Shown piece after piece: positions 1 to 7,561 of a DNA stretch of 17,532 nucleotides (positions within the stretch are counted from its first letter, which is position 1; the number at the start of each line of letters is the position of its first letter). The DNA comes from Pseudomonadota bacterium (GTDB lineage Bacteria > Pseudomonadota > Gammaproteobacteria > Steroidobacterales > Steroidobacteraceae). Under the pieces are notes generated by a model. The model was given only the letters and a program-made list of their open reading frames with translations, did not search any database and was not told the DNA's origin. A program made the translations under genes and the position numbers. The stretch covers positions 1 through 17,532 of the forward strand of contig CANGMU010000024.1 of assembly GCA_947454665.1 (NCBI GenBank). The letters are read 5' to 3'.

Positions 1-1
1 C

Positions 2-757
2 AAGACGATGGGCGACGAAGTGATGGCCACCTTTCCGACGGCGGACGACGCCCTGCATGCCGCCACCCGGATGCAGCGGCAGTTGCTGGCCCGGTCTGAC
101 CTCATGGTCGACGACCAGCCTGTCAGCTTGCGGATCGGCTGCCATTTCGGCCCCGTGGTGCTCGAGGCGCGCGATGTCTTCGGCGCGACCGTCCACACGG
201 CCAACCGCATGACGAGCCAGGCCAAGGCCGGACAGATCGTGACGACGGCGGCCACGGTCGATCGCCTGTCACCCGACTGGCTGCCCTCCATCCGGCAGAT
301 CGACGTGGCACTGCTGAAGGGGCAAGGCGCGGAAGTCAGCCTCTTTGAAGTGCTCTGGCAGGCCGACGATGTCACCAGCATGATCCCGGCCGTCGTGCTC
401 TCGGGCCAACAGGGTCGTCAGCGGCAACGCCTGCGTCTGGTCGTGATGGGCCGGGAAATCGTGCTGGATTCGGCGAACCCGCACCTGGCCTTCGGTCGGG
501 CAGACGACAATGATGTCGTGATCAGCGGCACCCTCATCTCGCGGATCCACGCGCGCATCGAGCTGGAGCGCAACAAGTTCGTGCTGGTGGACCAGAGCAC
601 GAACGGTAGCTTCGTGCATTCCAGCGGCGGCGAAGAGGCTTTCGTCCGCCGGGACAGCCTGCCGCTCCGGGGGGTCGGCACCATCGGGCTCGGCAAAGCG
701 CCGGAACCGGATGCGCCGCAGACGATCCACTTCGTCTGCGAGGCGGTCCGCGGCTGA
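2..757 (+). CDS. Class III adenylate cyclase with C-terminal FHA domain (5'-truncated by window edge)
   Basis: The frame is already open at the window edge (K-T-M-G-D-E), so the true start lies upstream. Residues are counted from the Met at position 8. Residues 1-90 are the C-terminal half of a class III nucleotide cyclase domain: the GDEVMATF metal-binding segment, then D56-V-F-G and R67. The Lys just before TMGDE and D56 match the two adenine-specifying positions, so ATP is the likely substrate. Residue 63 is His where the family normally has the transition-state Asn (V-N-x-A-A-R; here V-H-T-A-N-R). Residues about 140-245 form an FHA phosphothreonine-binding domain with the usual G163-R164, S178-R179-x-H181 and N199-G200 positions. 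The product would make cAMP or, if inactive, act as a phospho-dependent scaffold. No transmembrane segment is visible in this part. The family call is firm; catalytic activity is uncertain. Confidence 0.85.
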   Translation, partial: KTMGDEVMATFPTADDALHAATRMQRQLLARSDLMVDDQPVSLRIGCHFGPVVLEARDVFGATVHTANRMTSQAKAGQIVTTAATVDRLSPDWLPSIRQIDVALLKGQGAEVSLFEVLWQADDVTSMIPAVVLSGQQGRQRQRLRLVVMGREIVLDSANPHLAFGRADDNDVVISGTLISRIHARIELERNKFVLVDQSTNGSFVHSSGGEEAFVRRDSLPLRGVGTIGLGKAPEPDAPQTIHFVCEAVRG

Positions 758-768
758 CGCGGACCGCC
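742..768 (+). terminator. Strong GC hairpin over the stop codon of the cyclase-FHA gene
   Basis: A perfect 11-bp stem (GGCGGTCCGCG at 742-752, CGCGGACCGCC at 758-768) has a 5-base loop that contains the TGA stop (755-757). The stem is followed by GTTTCC, a short T-run, so it could be an intrinsic terminator for the plus-strand gene. Being symmetrical, it could also slow transcription arriving from the convergent pckG gene, but there is no T-tract on that side. Confidence 0.6.
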
Positions 769-782
769 GTTTCCGCCGGGCG

Positions 783-2555
783 TCAGCCCAGACGATCCTG
801 CACGGTTTCCAGTTCCGCGTAGAGCTGGCCCGGCGTGCGGGCGCCGAATTCGGCGAGGTAGGCGCGGATGTCCACGACTTCCTTGCGCCAGGCCTCGTCC
901 TTCACGCTCAGCAGTTCCTTCAGCGTGTCCGCCTCGATCGAAAGACCGTTGGTATCGAGGTCCTCCGAACGCGGCAGGAAGCCGATTGCCGTGTCGTGCG
1001 CATCCGCCTTGCCGACGCAGCGCTCGAGAATCCACTTCAGGACGCGCAGGTTGTCGCCGAAGCCCGGCCACAGGAACTTGTTGTCAGAGCCCTGGCGGAA
1101 CCAGTTCACGTGGAAGACCTTCGGCGCGTGCTTGAGCTTTGCGCCGACCGACAGCCAGTGGCTCCAGTAGTCGCCGAAGTTGTAGCCGCAGAAAGGCTTC
1201 ATCGCCATCGAGTCGCGGCGTACGACGCCGACGGCACCCGTGGCGGCAGCCGTCGTCTCGGACGCGACCGATGCGCCCACCAGCACGCCATGGGCCCAGC
1301 TGCGGGCTTCATAGACCAGCGGCGCGAGTTCGCGGCGACGACCGCCGAAGACGATGGCCGAGATCGGCACGCCCTTCGGGTTCTCGGCTTCCGCGGTATA
1401 GGCAGGGTTGTGCACGGCGCTGACCGTGAAGCGTGAGTTCGGGTGCGCGGCCGGGCCGTTCTTTGCGTCGAAGGGCTTGCCCAGCCAGTCGATCGCCGCT
1501 TCGCCCTTGCCGATGCCTTCCCACCACGGCTCGTTGTTCGCCGTCAGGCCGACGTTCGTGAAGAGCGTGTCCTTGCGGATCATGTCGAAGGCGTTCTTGT
1601 TCGTCTTCGGGCCGGTGCCCGGCGCCACGCCGAAGTAACCCGATTCCGGGTTGATCGCGTAGAGGCGGCCATCCGGACCCGGATGCAGCCAGGCGATGTC
1701 GTCACCCACGGTGAAGACTTCCCAGCCCGGCATGGAGCCTGGCGGGATCAGCATGGCGAGGTTCGTCTTGCCGCAGGCCGACGGGAAGGCGCAGGCGACG
1801 TAGTGCGTCTCGCCCTGCGGGTTCTTCAGGCCGACGATGAGCATGTGCTCGGCCAGCCAGCCTTCGGTGCGCGCCTGGTAGCTCGCGATACGCAGTGCAT
1901 GGCACTTCTTGCCCAGCAGTGCATTGCCGCCGTAGCCCGAACCGAAGCTCTTGATCGAGAGTTCTTCCGGGAAATGCATGATGAAACGACGGTTCGGATC
2001 GAGCTCGCCGACCGAATGCAGGCCCTTCACGAAGCTGCGCTCGCGGCCGATACGCTCCAGCGCCATCTGGCCCATGCGCGTCATGATGCCCATGTTGATC
2101 ACGACGTAGGCGCTGTCGGTGATCTCGACACCGCAACGCGAGTAGGGCGAATCGATCGGACCCATGCAGTAGGGCACGACGTACAGCGTGCGGCCCTTCA
2201 TGCAGCCCTTGTAGAGGGCATCCATCTCGGCATGGGCCTCTGCCGGCGCCATCCAGTTGTTGTTCGGACCGGCGTCTTCCTGCTTCGGTGTGCAGATGAA
2301 GGTCAGGTGCTCGACGCGCGCCACGTCGCTCGGATGCGAGCGCGCGAGGTAGCAGTCCGGGAAGGTCTCGGCGTTCAGCGGCTGCAGCTCGTTGCGCGCG
2401 ATGAGCTGGTTGCGCAGCGAAGCCATTTCGTCCGGCGAGCCGTCACACCAGTGGATGTGGTCGGGTGTCGTCAGGGCGGCGACGCTCGCGACCCATTCGG
2501 CAACCTCTTTCGACAGGGACTGGAGCGAGAGCTGGGCGGTGGAAACGGTCGCCAT
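783..2555 (-). CDS. pckG: Phosphoenolpyruvate carboxykinase (GTP)
   Basis: This cytosolic enzyme converts oxaloacetate + GTP to PEP + CO2 + GDP, the entry step of gluconeogenesis. The 590-residue product has the usual length for the GTP-dependent family. Visible signatures are the kinase-1a P-loop with the family's reactive Cys (FPSACGKTN, residues 257-265), the following VGDDIAWL metal-binding segment (283-290) and INPESGYFGVAPGT after it. The ATP-dependent PckA family lacks this SACGKT form. The ATG at 2553-2555 gives the natural N-terminus MATVSTAQ. A longer in-frame reading reaches 2846, but it would run through the promoter and into the divergent helicase gene, so it was not chosen. The gene is monocistronic here, convergent with the cyclase gene and divergent from yoaA. 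Confidence 0.97.
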   Translation of the reverse strand: MATVSTAQLSLQSLSKEVAEWVASVAALTTPDHIHWCDGSPDEMASLRNQLIARNELQPLNAETFPDCYLARSHPSDVARVEHLTFICTPKQEDAGPNNNWMAPAEAHAEMDALYKGCMKGRTLYVVPYCMGPIDSPYSRCGVEITDSAYVVINMGIMTRMGQMALERIGRERSFVKGLHSVGELDPNRRFIMHFPEELSIKSFGSGYGGNALLGKKCHALRIASYQARTEGWLAEHMLIVGLKNPQGETHYVACAFPSACGKTNLAMLIPPGSMPGWEVFTVGDDIAWLHPGPDGRLYAINPESGYFGVAPGTGPKTNKNAFDMIRKDTLFTNVGLTANNEPWWEGIGKGEAAIDWLGKPFDAKNGPAAHPNSRFTVSAVHNPAYTAEAENPKGVPISAIVFGGRRRELAPLVYEARSWAHGVLVGASVASETTAAATGAVGVVRRDSMAMKPFCGYNFGDYWSHWLSVGAKLKHAPKVFHVNWFRQGSDNKFLWPGFGDNLRVLKWILERCVGKADAHDTAIGFLPRSEDLDTNGLSIEADTLKELLSVKDEAWRKEVVDIRAYLAEFGARTPGQLYAELETVQDRLG

Positions 2556-2734
2556 GTTGCGGTTACCTGCAGCGCAATAGGTGGGAGAGGGCGCGCAGTA
2601 TAGCGGCCCGGGCCAATGTCCCAAGCGGTACAGCCTCCCAAGCCGCGAACGGTTATCACTGCAATCGATGTCATTATTCGACTTGACCCCCGCGGGCCGT
2701 ACGGCGACCGTGCCGGGCTCCAAAACGGCGCGCC
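2556..2734. other. Divergent intergenic region between pckG and yoaA
   Basis: These 179 bases hold the pckG promoter candidate on the minus strand. The part nearer yoaA is locally AT-richer (about 2650-2690), but no good -35/-10 pair was found for yoaA, and no LexA-type CTG-N10-CAG site is apparent. A CTGCAAT...ATGTCAT pair at 2659-2674 resembles the Pho boxes elsewhere in the window but has a 2-bp spacer instead of 4. Confidence 0.5.
2597..2624 (-). promoter_or_regulatory. Candidate sigma70 promoter of pckG
   Basis: Read on the minus strand, TTGGGA (2624-2619) and TATACT (2602-2597) are separated by 16 bp. TATACT matches the -10 consensus at five of six positions. Transcription would start near 2590, giving a leader of about 35 bases before the ATG at 2555. 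Assigned by eye. Confidence 0.5.
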
Positions 2735-4708
2735 ATGATCCACACCGACGACATATTCGGACCCGATGGTCCGCTGGCCGAAGCCCTGCCGGGATACCGG
2801 CCGCGTGAGGAACAACAGCGCATGGCTGCGGAGGTCGCGGCGACATTGGCCTCCCGCGGTCGCCTGCTGGTGGAGGCGGGCACGGGCACTGGCAAGACCT
2901 TTGCCTACCTGGTGCCTACATTGCTGTCCGGTGGTCGCGTCATTGTGTCGACGGGTACGCGCACCCTGCAGGATCAACTCTTCGCGCGCGATGTGCCGCT
3001 GCTCGCGCGCACGCTGGGCCGCATCGCGCGTATCGAATTGCTGAAGGGACGCGCGAACTATCTTTGCCGTGAGCGCCTGCTGCGCCCGCAGGGAGAGTTG
3101 GCCCTGGATGGCGGCGGCGGCGCCACGGCGATTCTTGCGCGCCTGCATGAGTGGTCGGACATCACGCGCAGTGGCGATCTTGCGGAAGTGCCGGAGCTCT
3201 CCGATGGCCATCCGCTGCGCGCGCGCGTCACGTCGACGCGGGACAGCTGTTCGGGCCCGCGCTGCGCGGAGTTTGCCAAGTGCCATGTCTTCGCGGCGCG
3301 CCGTGCCGCGGCGGAGGCGGACCTGGTCATCGTGAACCACCACCTGCTGCTCGCGGACCTGGCGCTGAAGGAAGAAGGCTTCGGCGACCTGTTGCCGGCC
3401 GCGGATGCCGTGATCCTGGACGAGGCGCACCAGCTGCCGGACCTGGCCGCGCAGTTCTTCGGTACGAGCTTCGGCAGCCGGCAGGTGGATTTGTTGCTGC
3501 AGGACCTGCATGCCGCGCTTGTGGCGACCGGCGATGGGCCGCGTCGCCTCGCCGTCGCGGAAGACCGCGTGCGCCACGCCTTGCAGCGCGTCGCCGAGCG
3601 CGTGTCCGTCCATGCCGAGCCGGGTGGCCGACAGGGCTGGAGCGACACGGCCTATGGCCTGGACGAGGCCTGCGCGGAGCTCGTGCACGAGCTCGCGGCA
3701 CTGGCCGCACAGATCCTCGAGCTCGATGGCGGTGAGGGGCTGGCGCAATGCGCGGGCCGGGCCGGCGCACTCTGTGGCGCGCTGGAAGAGATCGCCGGTG
3801 CCGGGGCCGGCGAGGGCGCGCGCACGCTGGAATCGACGCCCCGCAATTTCAACCTGCAACTGCTGCCCTTCGACGTCGGGCCGCGTTTCCGCGCGCTGGT
3901 CGACGCGCGGCCTGCGGCCTGGGTCTTCACCTCCGCGACGCTGACCGTCGGGGGCGAGTTCGCGCATTTTCTCAAGCGCCTGGGGCTCGGCGAGGACGTG
4001 GCCACGCTGCGCATCGACAGCCCTTTCGATTACGCGAACCAGGCGCTGCTCTTCGCGCCGCAGGGCATGCCCGAGCCGTCCTCGCCCGAATTCACCGATC
4101 GCGTGGTCGAGCGCGCGGTGCCCTTGGTGGATGCCTCCGGCGGCGGCGCCTTCCTGCTCTTCACGAGTTATCGCGCACTGGAGCGCGCGGCGCGCCTGCT
4201 GCGCGTGCAGTGGGCGCAGGCGGACGGTGAATTGAAATATCCCTTGCTGGTGCAGGGCGAATCCCCGCGCGAGCAGTTGCTGCGCCGCTTCCGCGAGTGC
4301 GGCAACGCCGTGTTGCTGGGCACCTCCAGTTTCTGGGAAGGCGTGGATGTGCAGGGCGAGGCGCTGCGACTCGTCATCATCGACAAGCTGCCCTTCGCGC
4401 CGCCGGACGATCCGATCACGCGCGCCCGCGTCGAACACATCCGGGCCGAAGGCGGCAATCCCTTCGGGGAATACCAGCTTCCCGAAGCCGCGCTGGCGCT
4501 CAAGCAGGGTGTGGGCCGCCTGATTCGCAGCGAGCGCGACAAGGGCGTCGTGGTGATCTGCGATCCACGGCTGGTCACGCGCGGCTATGGCAAGGTGTTC
4601 CTCGCGAGCCTGCCGCCGATGAAACGCACGCGCGACCGCGACGAGGTGCTGCGTTTCCTGTCGCGCTTGCAGGGGGGCGCCTCGGAAACGGAGACTGCGG
4701 CCCCATGA
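2735..4708 (+). CDS. yoaA: ATP-dependent DNA helicase of the YoaA/DinG (XPD-like, iron-sulfur) family
   Basis: This is a superfamily 2 helicase of 657 residues, close to YoaA (about 636) and shorter than DinG (about 716). Walker A is AGTGTGKT (48-55), the DEAH box is DEAH (229-232, within VILDEAHQLPD) and motif VI is QGVGRLIRS (591-599). Four cysteines between motifs I and II (C111, C172, C177, C183) have the spacing of the 4Fe-4S cluster domain of XPD-type helicases. The N-terminus (FGPDGPLAEALPGYRPREEQ) resembles YoaA strongly. In E. coli, YoaA is a DNA-damage-tolerance helicase that works with the polymerase III chi subunit; that role is inferred here. The ATG at 2735 has no clear Shine-Dalgarno sequence. 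The stop overlaps the tsaB start (ATGA), so the two are translationally coupled. Confidence 0.92.
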   Translation: MIHTDDIFGPDGPLAEALPGYRPREEQQRMAAEVAATLASRGRLLVEAGTGTGKTFAYLVPTLLSGGRVIVSTGTRTLQDQLFARDVPLLARTLGRIARIELLKGRANYLCRERLLRPQGELALDGGGGATAILARLHEWSDITRSGDLAEVPELSDGHPLRARVTSTRDSCSGPRCAEFAKCHVFAARRAAAEADLVIVNHHLLLADLALKEEGFGDLLPAADAVILDEAHQLPDLAAQFFGTSFGSRQVDLLLQDLHAALVATGDGPRRLAVAEDRVRHALQRVAERVSVHAEPGGRQGWSDTAYGLDEACAELVHELAALAAQILELDGGEGLAQCAGRAGALCGALEEIAGAGAGEGARTLESTPRNFNLQLLPFDVGPRFRALVDARPAAWVFTSATLTVGGEFAHFLKRLGLGEDVATLRIDSPFDYANQALLFAPQGMPEPSSPEFTDRVVERAVPLVDASGGGAFLLFTSYRALERAARLLRVQWAQADGELKYPLLVQGESPREQLLRRFRECGNAVLLGTSSFWEGVDVQGEALRLVIIDKLPFAPPDDPITRARVEHIRAEGGNPFGEYQLPEAALALKQGVGRLIRSERDKGVVVICDPRLVTRGYGKVFLASLPPMKRTRDRDEVLRFLSRLQGGASETETAAP

Positions 4709-5412
4709 AGATCCTTGCCCTGGATACCGCAAGCGGAATGTGTTCGGTCGCGCTGTCGGTCGACGGCGTTGTCGCGACGCGCGAACTGCTGACGGCCCGC
4801 GACCACGCGCGTGAACTGCTGCCCATGATCCGCGACCTGCTGGCCGAGGCCGGCCTGGTGCTCGCTCAGCTGGATGCGCTGGCCTTTGGGCGTGGCCCGG
4901 GTTCCTTCACGGGCCTGCGCGTTGCGGCGAGTGTCGTGCAGGGCCTGGCTTTCGGCGCGGGACTTCCCGTGCTGCCTGTTTCCGATCTGCGGGCGCTGGC
5001 GCTGCAGGGCCTGGCCGAGGCGCCGGCCGGGCTGGTGCCGACGGGCGTGCTGGCCTGCCTCGACGCGCGGATGCATGAAGTCTACGGGGCCTTCTTTCCG
5101 GTCATGGACGGAGGGCTTCCGGTGGATGCCCCAGAGCGCGTGGTGGCGCCGGCCCTGCTGGTCGCCGACCTGCTCGAGGCCGATGGCGACCGGCGCACCT
5201 GGCTGGGCATCGGCAAGGGCTTCGGTGCGTATGCCGACGCCTTCGAGCCGCTGGGTATCCCGCGGTCGCACTGGCTGTCGGATGCCGAACCCCGCGCGCG
5301 GGAGATCGTGCGTCTGGGCGTGGCGGATTTCACGGCCGGGCTTGCGCGGCCCCCTGAAGTGGCCGTGCCGGTTTATCTTCGGGACCAGGTTGCACATCCT
5401 CCGAAGTCGTAA
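4705..5412 (+). CDS. tsaB: tRNA N6-threonylcarbamoyladenosine (t6A) biosynthesis protein TsaB
   Basis: The product has 235 residues, the usual TsaB size, and belongs to the ASKHA (actin-like) fold. It starts MKILALDTASGMCSVAL and has the conserved FGRGPGSFTGLRVAASVVQGLAF segment (61-83). TsaB is a non-catalytic partner of TsaD; with TsaE they transfer threonylcarbamoyl from TC-AMP to A37 of ANN-decoding tRNAs in the cytosol. The frame stays open upstream within yoaA, but the ATG at 4705, inside the yoaA stop codon (ATGA), gives the canonical N-terminus and marks coupling to yoaA. In E. coli tsaB (yeaZ) is also next to yoaA, which supports both assignments. The C-terminal part (PVYLRDQVAHPPKS) is the usual TsaB ending. 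Confidence 0.95.
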   Translation: MKILALDTASGMCSVALSVDGVVATRELLTARDHARELLPMIRDLLAEAGLVLAQLDALAFGRGPGSFTGLRVAASVVQGLAFGAGLPVLPVSDLRALALQGLAEAPAGLVPTGVLACLDARMHEVYGAFFPVMDGGLPVDAPERVVAPALLVADLLEADGDRRTWLGIGKGFGAYADAFEPLGIPRSHWLSDAEPRAREIVRLGVADFTAGLARPPEVAVPVYLRDQVAHPPKS

Positions 5413-5417
5413 CGGTC

Positions 5418-5435
5418 CTGCAATACACTTGTCAT
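5418..5435 (+). promoter_or_regulatory. Candidate Pho box upstream of phoB
   Basis: CTGCAAT (5418-5424), a 4-base spacer (ACAC) and TTGTCAT (5429-5435) form two 7-mers with an 11-bp period, the geometry of the PhoB site (consensus CTGTCAT-N4-CTGTCAT/C). The halves match at 5/7 and 6/7. A further perfect half-site, CTGTCAC, lies at 5459-5465, 30 bp downstream of the second half. The pair is 55 bp upstream of the preferred phoB start. It implies autoregulation of phoBR, as in E. coli. No convincing -10 was found at the expected distance. Confidence 0.6.
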
Positions 5436-5490
5436 GTAATGCCTGACGGCAGCATGTGCTGTCACATCACGCATGAGCCTGGCAGCCACA

Positions 5491-6186
5491 ATGAGCGCAC
5501 GACAGATCCTGATCGTCGAAGACGAAAAGCCGATCCGCGACATGATCGCCTTCGCCCTCAAGCGCGCCGGGTATGACGTGCAGGAGGCGGGTGACTGCCG
5601 CGCGGCCCGAAACATGCTCGCTGATCGACGGCCGGACCTGATGCTGGTCGACTGGATGCTGCCCGACATGAGCGGTCTTGAGCTCACGCGTCAGTTGAAG
5701 CGCGACGCGGCGACCCGCGAGTTGCCGGTGATCCTGTTGACCGCACGCGCCGCCGAAGCGGACAAGGTGGCCGGTCTCGAGGGCGGCGCTGACGACTACA
5801 TCACCAAGCCCTTTTCGCCGCGGGAACTGCTGGCCCGCATCCAGGCCGTGCTTCGCCGCAGCGCTGGGTCTGCCGGCGAGGAACAGATCGACTTCGAGGG
5901 GCTTGAGCTGGACAAGGCCAGTCATCGCGTCAGTGCCGGCGAGCGCACGATCCCGCTCGGCCCCACCGAATACCGGATGCTCGAATTCTTCATGTCGCAC
6001 CCGGATCGCGTGTACAGCCGCGAACAGCTGCTTGATCGCATCTGGGGCGGCAACGTCTACGTGGAAGAACGCACGATCGACGTGCACATCCGTCGCCTGC
6101 GCAAAGCACTCGAAGACACAGGGCATGATCGTCTCGTGCAGACGGTGCGTGGCGCGGGCTACCGTTTCTCGGCCAAGGCTGACTGA
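5491..6186 (+). CDS. phoB: Phosphate regulon response regulator PhoB (OmpR/PhoB family)
   Basis: This is a DNA-binding response regulator of 231 residues from the chosen start. The receiver domain (about 4-120) has the acidic pair E10-D11, phosphoacceptor D54 in LVDWMLPDMSG, T85 and K107 (ITKPFSP). The C-terminal winged helix (about 135-230) carries PTEYRMLEFFMSHPDRVYSREQLLDRIWG and the recognition region VEERTIDVHIRRLRKAL. When phosphorylated by PhoR it binds Pho boxes and activates phosphate-starvation genes. The DW motif at D54 and the NVYVEERTIDVHIRRLRKAL segment are typical of PhoB rather than other OmpR-type regulators. An in-frame ATG at 5473 would add six residues; 5491 was preferred because MSARQILIVEDE and D54 fit PhoB numbering. 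Neither start has a strong ribosome-binding site. phoR follows after 6 bp. Confidence 0.94.
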   Translation: MSARQILIVEDEKPIRDMIAFALKRAGYDVQEAGDCRAARNMLADRRPDLMLVDWMLPDMSGLELTRQLKRDAATRELPVILLTARAAEADKVAGLEGGADDYITKPFSPRELLARIQAVLRRSAGSAGEEQIDFEGLELDKASHRVSAGERTIPLGPTEYRMLEFFMSHPDRVYSREQLLDRIWGGNVYVEERTIDVHIRRLRKALEDTGHDRLVQTVRGAGYRFSAKAD

Positions 6187-6192
6187 CACAAG

Positions 6193-7509
6193 GTGCTGGG
6201 CGAATCCACCAAGGCCTGGGGTTTCGCGCTGGCGCGACTGGCCATGCTGCTCGTGGGCGGCCTGCTGCTCGGTCTGTTCATCGACCATGTTGTGGCCGGC
6301 CTGCTGCTCGTGCTGGGGCTGGCCCTGTCCTGGCAGCTGTTCAACCTGTTCCGCCTCGACCACTGGTTGCGCGCGCGCAGCCGGCGCGATCCGCCGGATG
6401 TCGGCGGTGTCTGGGGCGACGTGGTGACGCAGGTCGTGCGCCTGCACCGTCGCAAGCGTTATCACAAGCAGCGGCTGCTGGATGTCTTCCGCGAGCTGCG
6501 CCATTCCACGGCTGCCATGCCCGACGGCGTGGTGGTGCTCAATTCCCAGTCCGAGATCACCTGGTTCAACCGCACGGCAGGTCGTTTGCTGGGTCTGCGG
6601 CGCCGCGCCGATATCGGCATCCGCATCAGCAACCTGATCCGCGATCCGGAATTCGGCCGTTACCTGCAACGCGCCGAGCACGGCGACGTGCTCCAGTTGC
6701 CGGGCCTGCAGCCTGGCAAGGACCTCATGCTGTCCTTCCAGCTCGTGCCCTATGGGTCCGGCCAGCGCCTGATGCTGGTGCGCGATGTCACTCGTCAGGT
6801 GCGCCTGGAATCGATGCGCAAGGACTTCGTGGCCAACGCGTCGCACGAATTGCGTTCGCCGCTCACGGTCATCACCGGTTACCTGGAAACGCTGGAGCAG
6901 GACCAGGACATCGACCCCCTGCTACAGGGCCCGCTGTCGGAAATGCGGCGCCAGTCCGAGCGCATGAATGCGATCCTGCGCGACCTGCTCGAGTTGTCGA
7001 AACTGGACGCGTCCACGGACGAGGCGGAAAGCGAGCCGGTCGATGTGCCCGGCCTTGCAAGCCTGCTCTGCAAGGACGTGCGGGCCCGCGCAGCCCGCCC
7101 GACCATCGAGTTGCAGCTTGAGTCTGCGGCCCGCCTGCTGGGCAACGAGGGGGAGCTGCATTCCGCCTTCTCGAACCTCATCGACAACGCCGTGAAGTAC
7201 ACCCCACCGGAAGGGCGCATCGTGGTCCGTTGGGCGACCAATGCCGAAGGCGAGGCACTGTTCAGCGTCAGCGATTCCGGCATCGGCATTCCCGCCGAAC
7301 ACCTGCCGCGCCTCACAGAGCGCTTCTATCGCGTCGATCCGGGCCGCTCCCGCGCGACCGGTGGGTCAGGCCTTGGTCTGTCGATCGTCAAGCATGCCCT
7401 CGAGCACCATGGCGCGCGCCTTGGGATCGAGAGCCAGGAAGGCGAGGGCAGCGTGTTTACCTGCCACTTCCCGTCGGAGCGGGTCCTTCCCCCGCGCGCA
7501 CAGTCGTAA
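6193..7509 (+). CDS. phoR: Phosphate regulon sensor histidine kinase PhoR
   Basis: This is an inner-membrane kinase of 438 residues, close to E. coli PhoR (431). Two closely spaced hydrophobic segments (about 11-50) form a membrane hairpin with almost no periplasmic part, as expected of PhoR, which senses through Pst/PhoU rather than directly. They are followed by a basic linker, a PAS domain (about 95-200), the HisKA domain with H218 in FVANASHELRSPLTVITGYLE, and a HATPase domain with the N-box NLIDNAVKYTPPEG, the G1 box DSGIGIP and the G2 box GGSGLGLSIVKHALEHHG. The start is GTG at 6193, only 6 bp after the phoB stop. An in-frame ATG at 6244 would delete 17 residues and cut into the first hydrophobic segment. 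It phosphorylates PhoB in low phosphate and is cotranscribed with it. Confidence 0.93.
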   Translation: MLGESTKAWGFALARLAMLLVGGLLLGLFIDHVVAGLLLVLGLALSWQLFNLFRLDHWLRARSRRDPPDVGGVWGDVVTQVVRLHRRKRYHKQRLLDVFRELRHSTAAMPDGVVVLNSQSEITWFNRTAGRLLGLRRRADIGIRISNLIRDPEFGRYLQRAEHGDVLQLPGLQPGKDLMLSFQLVPYGSGQRLMLVRDVTRQVRLESMRKDFVANASHELRSPLTVITGYLETLEQDQDIDPLLQGPLSEMRRQSERMNAILRDLLELSKLDASTDEAESEPVDVPGLASLLCKDVRARAARPTIELQLESAARLLGNEGELHSAFSNLIDNAVKYTPPEGRIVVRWATNAEGEALFSVSDSGIGIPAEHLPRLTERFYRVDPGRSRATGGSGLGLSIVKHALEHHGARLGIESQEGEGSVFTCHFPSERVLPPRAQS

Positions 7510-7521
7510 TATTTCTGTCAC
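7504..7521 (+). promoter_or_regulatory. Candidate Pho box upstream of phoU
   Basis: TCGTAAT (7504-7510, overlapping the end of phoR), the AT-rich spacer ATTT and CTGTCAC (7515-7521) have the same 7-4-7 layout as the sites before phoB and pstS. The right half is a perfect match to the PhoB half-site; the left half matches 4/7. A weak -10 candidate, TAGCCT (7532-7537), lies 10 bp beyond, at the same distance as TAGAGT in front of pstS. It would give phoU-dsbB its own PhoB-dependent promoter in addition to read-through from phoBR. Confidence 0.5.
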
Positions 7522-7561
7522 GATCACTCTCTAGCCTGCCGAGATCCTACGAGGACCTTCC

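Noticed and set aside
2659..2674. CTGCAAT-CG-ATGTCAT resembling a Pho box upstream of yoaA
   Set aside because: The two 7-mers are separated by 2 bp, not 4, so the half-sites would be 9 bp apart rather than 11, off the helical phase of PhoB. yoaA has no known link to phosphate.
2556..2846. N-terminal extension of pckG to 2846
   Set aside because: The added residues do not look like PEPCK, cross the candidate promoter and overlap the divergent yoaA start; the ATG at 2555 gives the usual family length.
2471..4732. Very long open frame on the minus strand opposite yoaA
   Set aside because: It is antisense to a clear helicase gene, its translation is rich in Arg, Ala and Gln without any recognisable motif, and such frames are common in GC-rich DNA. 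Similar shadows lie at 1443-2603 (plus), 5467-6846 (minus) and 11681-12778 (minus).
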